Shown here: one piece after another, positions 61,953 to 64,000 of the stretch
Position numbering within the stretch: the first letter of the stretch is position 1
Layout of the letters: every line of letters begins with the position of its first letter
Source: Formosa sp. Hel3_A1_48
GTDB lineage: Bacteria > Bacteroidota > Bacteroidia > Flavobacteriales > Flavobacteriaceae
NCBI RefSeq assembly: GCF_001735715.1
Contig: NZ_CP017259.1
Coordinates: forward strand, 1-64,000
Reading direction: 5' to 3'
Length of the DNA stretch: 64,000 nt
Notes under the pieces: model-generated
Told to the model about the DNA's origin: nothing
The model's input: the letters and a program-made list of their open reading frames with translations, nothing else
Database searches by the model: none
Translations under genes and position numbers: made by a program

Positions 61953-62612
61953 ATGTTAAAAGCAGTATTGTTTGATATGGATGGTGTTATTGTAGACACT
62001 GAACCCCTTCACCACAAGGCTTATAAATTTATGTTTTCCGAAGTAGGCATCAAGGTTTCTGACGTTATGTATGAAGGGTTTACAGGGCAATCTACACATG
62101 CTATTTGTTCGTTCCTCTGCAAAAATTTCAAGCTTAAACAAAGCCCAAAGGAATTGGTGCAGCTCAAGCGTGATCGTTTCACTAAACTCTTTCATGAAGA
62201 TGATGCACTGCAACTATTGCATGGCGTAGAAGAACTTATAAAAGATTATCACGCCAGTGGACTTACCCTTGTTCTCGCCTCTTCAGCATCCATGTTCACC
62301 ATAAATAATGTCACAAAGCGTTTTGGCTTAGACCAGTATTTTTCGACTAAATTGAGTGGTGCCGATTTAAACGCATCAAAACCTCATCCTGAAATTTTTA
62401 TCAATGCAGCCAAAGCAGCTGATGCTTTGCCAAATGAATGTTTTGTAATCGAAGATTCAACCAATGGGATCAAAGCTGCAAAACGTGCAGGGATTTATTG
62501 TGTGGCCTACAAAAGTGAGCACTCCAAAAACCAAGATTACACTTTGGCAGACATGCTTATTTCTGATTACAAAGAAATTACTTTTGAAAGGATGCACAAA
62601 AAGTTTAATTAA
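61953..62612 (+). CDS. HAD-family phosphatase / phosphoglucomutase-like
   Basis: Cytosolic HAD hydrolase of 219 aa. Motif I is FDMDGVIVDTEPLHHKAY at residues 7-24 (nucleophile Asp8, acid/base Asp10), motif II VLASSASMF near 110, motif III Lys in LNASKPHPEIF near 146, motif IV IEDSTNGIKAAKRAG near 169. The cap and motif I best match beta-phosphoglucomutase-like and sugar-phosphate phosphatases; substrate unknown. Its stop interlocks with that of ccsA over 4 nt. Confidence 0.88.
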   Translation: MLKAVLFDMDGVIVDTEPLHHKAYKFMFSEVGIKVSDVMYEGFTGQSTHAICSFLCKNFKLKQSPKELVQLKRDRFTKLFHEDDALQLLHGVEELIKDYHASGLTLVLASSASMFTINNVTKRFGLDQYFSTKLSGADLNASKPHPEIFINAAKAADALPNECFVIEDSTNGIKAAKRAGIYCVAYKSEHSKNQDYTLADMLISDYKEITFERMHKKFN

Positions 62613-64000
62613 CTTTTCTGCGTATAGAACTTGCGGTGTTTAAAGTGTGCCATAACACTAGTTGCTGTAATGATAAAAAGGCTAGCTAAAATATATGTAA
62701 CACTTATTTCTTGGTCATCTTTTGCGTAGGAATGTAATCCTGCAAGATAAAAGTTTACCCCAAAATAGGTCATCAATATACTTCCAAAGGCAAGAACAGA
62801 AGCGATGTTGAATATCAAACGGTTTCTAAGACCAGGCACCAAACGCATATGGATAACGAAAGCATAAATCATGATGCTGATTAGCGCCCATGTTTCTTTG
62901 GGGTCCCAACCCCAATAACGACCCCAGCTCTCATTAGCCCACATACCCCCTAAGAAATTTCCTATGGTTAACATAACTAAGCCAACAGTAAGTGCCATTT
63001 CATTAATGATGGTAAGTTCTTTGACGTTCAATGCCATCTTTTGCTTATTTTTTGAATTCGTAAGAATCATAAGCAATAAACTTATCACTCCTAATATCAT
63101 TCCCAAAGCAAAAGGGCCATAACTCCCCACTATGATAGCTACATGAATCATGAGCCAGTAACTGTTCAAAACAGGTTGTAAATTCCCAATAGAAGGATCC
63201 ATCCAATTCCAGTGTGCAATCATTAAAATCATAGCAGTTACAAAGGCTGTTGAGGCAAAAGTGAGGTTACTCTTCTGTCCGAGCATTATACCAAAAGCCA
63301 TGGTTGCCCAAGCCACATAGATCATAGACTCGTAAGCATCACTCCAAGGTGCATGTCCGGAAATATACCATCGAGCAATGAGTCCGGCTGTGTGTAAAGC
63401 AAAACAAACGTAAAGCAAAACCTTGAAAACACTAACTGAAATATTTAAGACTTTACTTTTATCTTTTAGTATTTGAACAATTAAAAGAACAAACATCAAA
63501 CTACTAGCATACATATACCAACTGAATAGCTTTTTGAAGATATCGTATTTATTGTACTTAATTTCAGTTTTTATTTTTTCCTCCGAGAGCATTGCATCTC
63601 CACCATAGCGTTGCTGGGTAGTTTTAAGTGCGCCAAGTAATTTTTGGCTTTGTGAAAAATCAGATTCTTGTAACTTATCGTTTTGCAAAGTAGCGAGATA
63701 AGCTAAAAAACCTGTTTTAATGAAATTCGCATATAACGAATCACCTACTGATAAGTTTTGTTGTACAAATTCTTTGGACGATACCCATTTATTATTTTCG
63801 TCCTCTGGGATTGGGAAAAGACGCAAAGCATCTCCCTCCAGCGTATTAAATAACAAGCTTACACGCTGGTCTGCTTCTTTAAACTCTTTTTGAATCGCTG
63901 TAGGCACTTGAGCACTGTAAGCTTCTTCTAAATATGGACCGAGTTTATAATTCAAGTTCTTGTCTAAAAAATCAATCAGAGCAGCATATTTTTGTTCTTT
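62609..64000 (-). CDS. ccsA: Cytochrome c biogenesis protein CcsA (3' part, runs off window)
   Basis: The visible 463 codons stay open to the last base of the window (KEQKYAALIDFLDKNLNYKLGPYLEEAYS at the edge), so the start lies outside; an apparent TTG start at 63955 is internal. The C-terminal part has about eight membrane helices and the haem-handling motif RYWGWDPKETWALI near 62910 with flanking His residues (IHMRL, GLHSY). It ligates haem to exported c-type cytochromes. Bacteroidota versions fuse a ResB-like part to CcsA and exceed 1,000 aa, consistent with this. Confidence 0.9.
   Translation of the reverse strand, partial: KEQKYAALIDFLDKNLNYKLGPYLEEAYSAQVPTAIQKEFKEADQRVSLLFNTLEGDALRLFPIPEDENNKWVSSKEFVQQNLSVGDSLYANFIKTGFLAYLATLQNDKLQESDFSQSQKLLGALKTTQQRYGGDAMLSEEKIKTEIKYNKYDIFKKLFSWYMYASSLMFVLLIVQILKDKSKVLNISVSVFKVLLYVCFALHTAGLIARWYISGHAPWSDAYESMIYVAWATMAFGIMLGQKSNLTFASTAFVTAMILMIAHWNWMDPSIGNLQPVLNSYWLMIHVAIIVGSYGPFALGMILGVISLLLMILTNSKNKQKMALNVKELTIINEMALTVGLVMLTIGNFLGGMWANESWGRYWGWDPKETWALISIMIYAFVIHMRLVPGLRNRLIFNIASVLAFGSILMTYFGVNFYLAGLHSYAKDDQEISVTYILASLFIITATSVMAHFKHRKFYTQKS

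Noticed and set aside
63955-64000. ccsA starting at the TTG at 63953-63955
   Set aside because: The frame is open to the window edge with protein-like sequence, and family proteins are much longer, so the TTG is internal.

Overview
The window reads as chromosomal DNA of a low-GC member of the Bacteroidota, most likely a marine Flavobacteriaceae species. Supporting signs are a fused lpxC-fabZ gene, the type IX secretion proteins PorX and PorQ, BshB1 of bacillithiol synthesis, promoters of the TAnnTTTG type, few Shine-Dalgarno sequences, and long conserved flavobacterial gene strings. Coding is dense and both strands are used.

Layout: 1-9.8 kb holds dnaN, an ABC-F ATPase, sucD, then the lipid A block lpxD2-efp-lpxA-lpxC/fabZ-lpxD and an HD phosphohydrolase. 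9.9-16.3 kb holds porX-tsaE-ald, proline dehydrogenase, aroB and an Lrp regulator. 16.4-25.3 kb holds an M14 peptidase, an HTH regulator with a cluster of palindromes in front of it, a small lipoprotein, parC/parE, ychF and a lone tyrosine recombinase beside a gene-poor stretch. 25.7-33.8 kb holds ferredoxin, acyl-CoA reductase, serC, serA, an esterase lipoprotein, a frameshifted DUF937 gene, msrA, lolD and a TIGR02757 gene. 34-48.5 kb holds rnz, pyrB, pyrR, gapN, rpsA, cmk, porQ, lon, an MFS transporter and an M48 protease. 48.7-54.3 kb holds tandem msrB, lpd, aroQ, a porin and an M28 peptidase.

54.3-59.6 kb is a small mobile element in tRNA-His, about 5.2 kb, bounded by a 59-bp direct repeat of the tRNA 3' part. 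It carries a tyrosine integrase, two pairs of 11-bp-period repeats that look like integrase arm sites, two look-alike hairpins with compensating stems, and cargo genes that nearly all encode exported or membrane proteins. Its most unusual feature is that the 3' end of the integrase gene, encoding the catalytic Tyr and the C-terminal tail, occurs three times. After the real integrase end it recurs twice as detached tails, each bounding a cargo module read toward the tail. The copies differ almost only at synonymous sites, so they appear to be relics of separate functional integrases. I infer stepwise cargo accretion or exchange at the integrase 3' end; this is the best candidate for an undescribed system here.

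59.7-64 kb returns to core genes: bshB1, a cystathionine gamma-synthase-like enzyme, two tiny membrane proteins, a HAD phosphatase and the 3' part of ccsA, which runs out of the window. Functions were assigned by reading protein motifs; no database search was made.
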